Of a stretch of 64,000 bases of DNA, positions 63,501 to 64,000 are shown piece by piece. Numbering within the stretch: the first letter of the stretch is position 1; every line of letters starts with the position of its first letter. This DNA is from Haliclystus octoradiatus. Its lineage: Eukaryota; Cnidaria; Staurozoa; Stauromedusae; Haliclystidae. The notes under the pieces are model-generated. The model made no database searches, was not told where the DNA came from, and worked only from the letters and a program-made list of their open reading frames with translations. The DNA lies in the NCBI GenBank assembly GCA_916610825.1, contig OU744452.1:3383543-3447542 (forward strand), written 5' to 3'. A program made the translations under genes and the position numbers.

Positions 63501-64000
63501 AATTAGGCATTTTTTTAGGTCTATTTGAACTCCAATCATTGTTTTTGGTAATTTTGAACAGCGTTGGGAATTATCCATTGCTTTTGGTTATTTTGAACTC
63601 CCATCATGGTTTTTGTTAATTATGAACTCTCTCGGGAGTTACGCAACATTCTTGATAATTTTGAACTTCCATGGGACTCAGGCATTTTTTTGGGTCATTT
63701 TAAACACTTTTATGAGATATGCATCATTTGCACTCTCTTGGGAATTAGGCAAAAGATTTTGTGATATTGCACTCCCTTGGGATTTAGGCATTGTTTTTTA
63801 TCATTTTACACATTCTTTGGAATTAGACATTGTATTTTGTCATTTTGCATTACATTGGGAATTAGAATATGTTTTTGGTCATTTTCCACACCTTTGGAAA
63901 CTAGACATAGTTTTAGATCATTTTAAACTCCCATAGGAGTTATGCATCATTTTCGTCATTTTGGGACTCTTTTATGAGTTATGCGTAATTTTGATCATTT
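60376..64000 (+). repeat. type F-derived tandem array, 1545-bp unit
   Basis: Units 60376-61920 and 61921-63465, plus a partial unit from 63466 to the window end. Landmarks repeat at exactly 1545 bp (60891/62436, 61830/63375, 60523/62068/63613). Units 2 and 3 share a variant that unit 1 lacks (CTTTTGGTTATTTTGAAC and TTTTTGTTAATTATG near 62035-62075 and 63580-63620). The shared junction 'GAGACATTGTTTTTGGTC' to 'TTTTGCACACCC' defines the unit boundary. The array continues beyond the window. Confidence 0.92.

Larger units (their letters stand above)
50367..64000 (+). repeat. 39-bp satellite array, right part
   Basis: The satellite resumes abruptly at 50367 with ATTTTGCACTCTTT and continues past the window end in the same orientation as the left part. 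It is a mosaic of block types also seen on the left: C-like to about 50.99 kb, a repeated 2.28-kb block, F-like at 55.36-56.87 kb, B-like at 56.87-58.2 kb, then a 1545-bp tandem repeat. No gene is seen. Confidence 0.96.

Overview
The window is eukaryotic repetitive DNA. Apart from one inserted segment, present in two copies, everything is a single T-rich (+ strand) satellite built from a monomer of about 39 bp, always in the same orientation. Typical monomer pieces are GGTCATTTTGAACTCC followed by TTGGGAGTTATGCATCAT, or GCACTCCCTTGGGAATTAGG followed by CATTGTTTTT. I see no bacterial gene, operon, tRNA, rRNA or CRISPR array. The species is not recognisable to me. The organisation resembles centromeric or pericentromeric heterochromatin of an animal or plant, but that is inference from repeat architecture only.

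The satellite forms higher-order repeats (HORs) of several lengths. From left to right: mixed blocks (1-4392); three units of about 3048 bp (type A, 4393-13535) and part of a fourth; a different block (type F, about 14221-16012); five units of 2427-2428 bp (type B, about 16656-28791); two units of 2478 bp and a third with about 488 bp deleted (type C, 28792-35737); and a hybrid block (35738-38433). After that comes a tandem duplication of about 5.85 kb (38434-50129) carrying satellite plus non-satellite DNA. The right part (50367-64000) is again a mosaic of A-, B-, C- and F-like blocks. It holds a 2.28-kb block repeated at an offset of 7324 bp and ends in a 1545-bp tandem repeat that runs out of the window.

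The non-satellite DNA is a roughly 4.0-kb insertion. Its complete copy is 46354-50366 and its truncated copy is 40496-44271. A 14-bp direct repeat, ATTTTGCACTCTTT, flanks it, and an unoccupied version of the same site survives at 37940-37953. Together these read as an insertion with target-site duplication. After insertion, the left flank plus most of the insert was tandemly duplicated, with a 13-bp microhomology (ATTGCTTTTTGTT) at the junction. Inside the insert are a diverged 82-90 bp minisatellite, a CpG-dense stretch, small hairpins at the left end, and an open minus-strand frame that runs to the right edge. That frame vaguely resembles the region downstream of the reverse transcriptase domain in Penelope-like or similar retroelements (low confidence).

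No complete protein-coding gene can be supported. The many 60-115 codon open frames in the satellite follow from 39 being 13 x 3, so one open monomer stays open when repeated. The biologically interesting content is the satellite's evolution (unequal exchange, block transposition, insertion, microhomology-driven duplication) and its per-monomer dyad symmetry.
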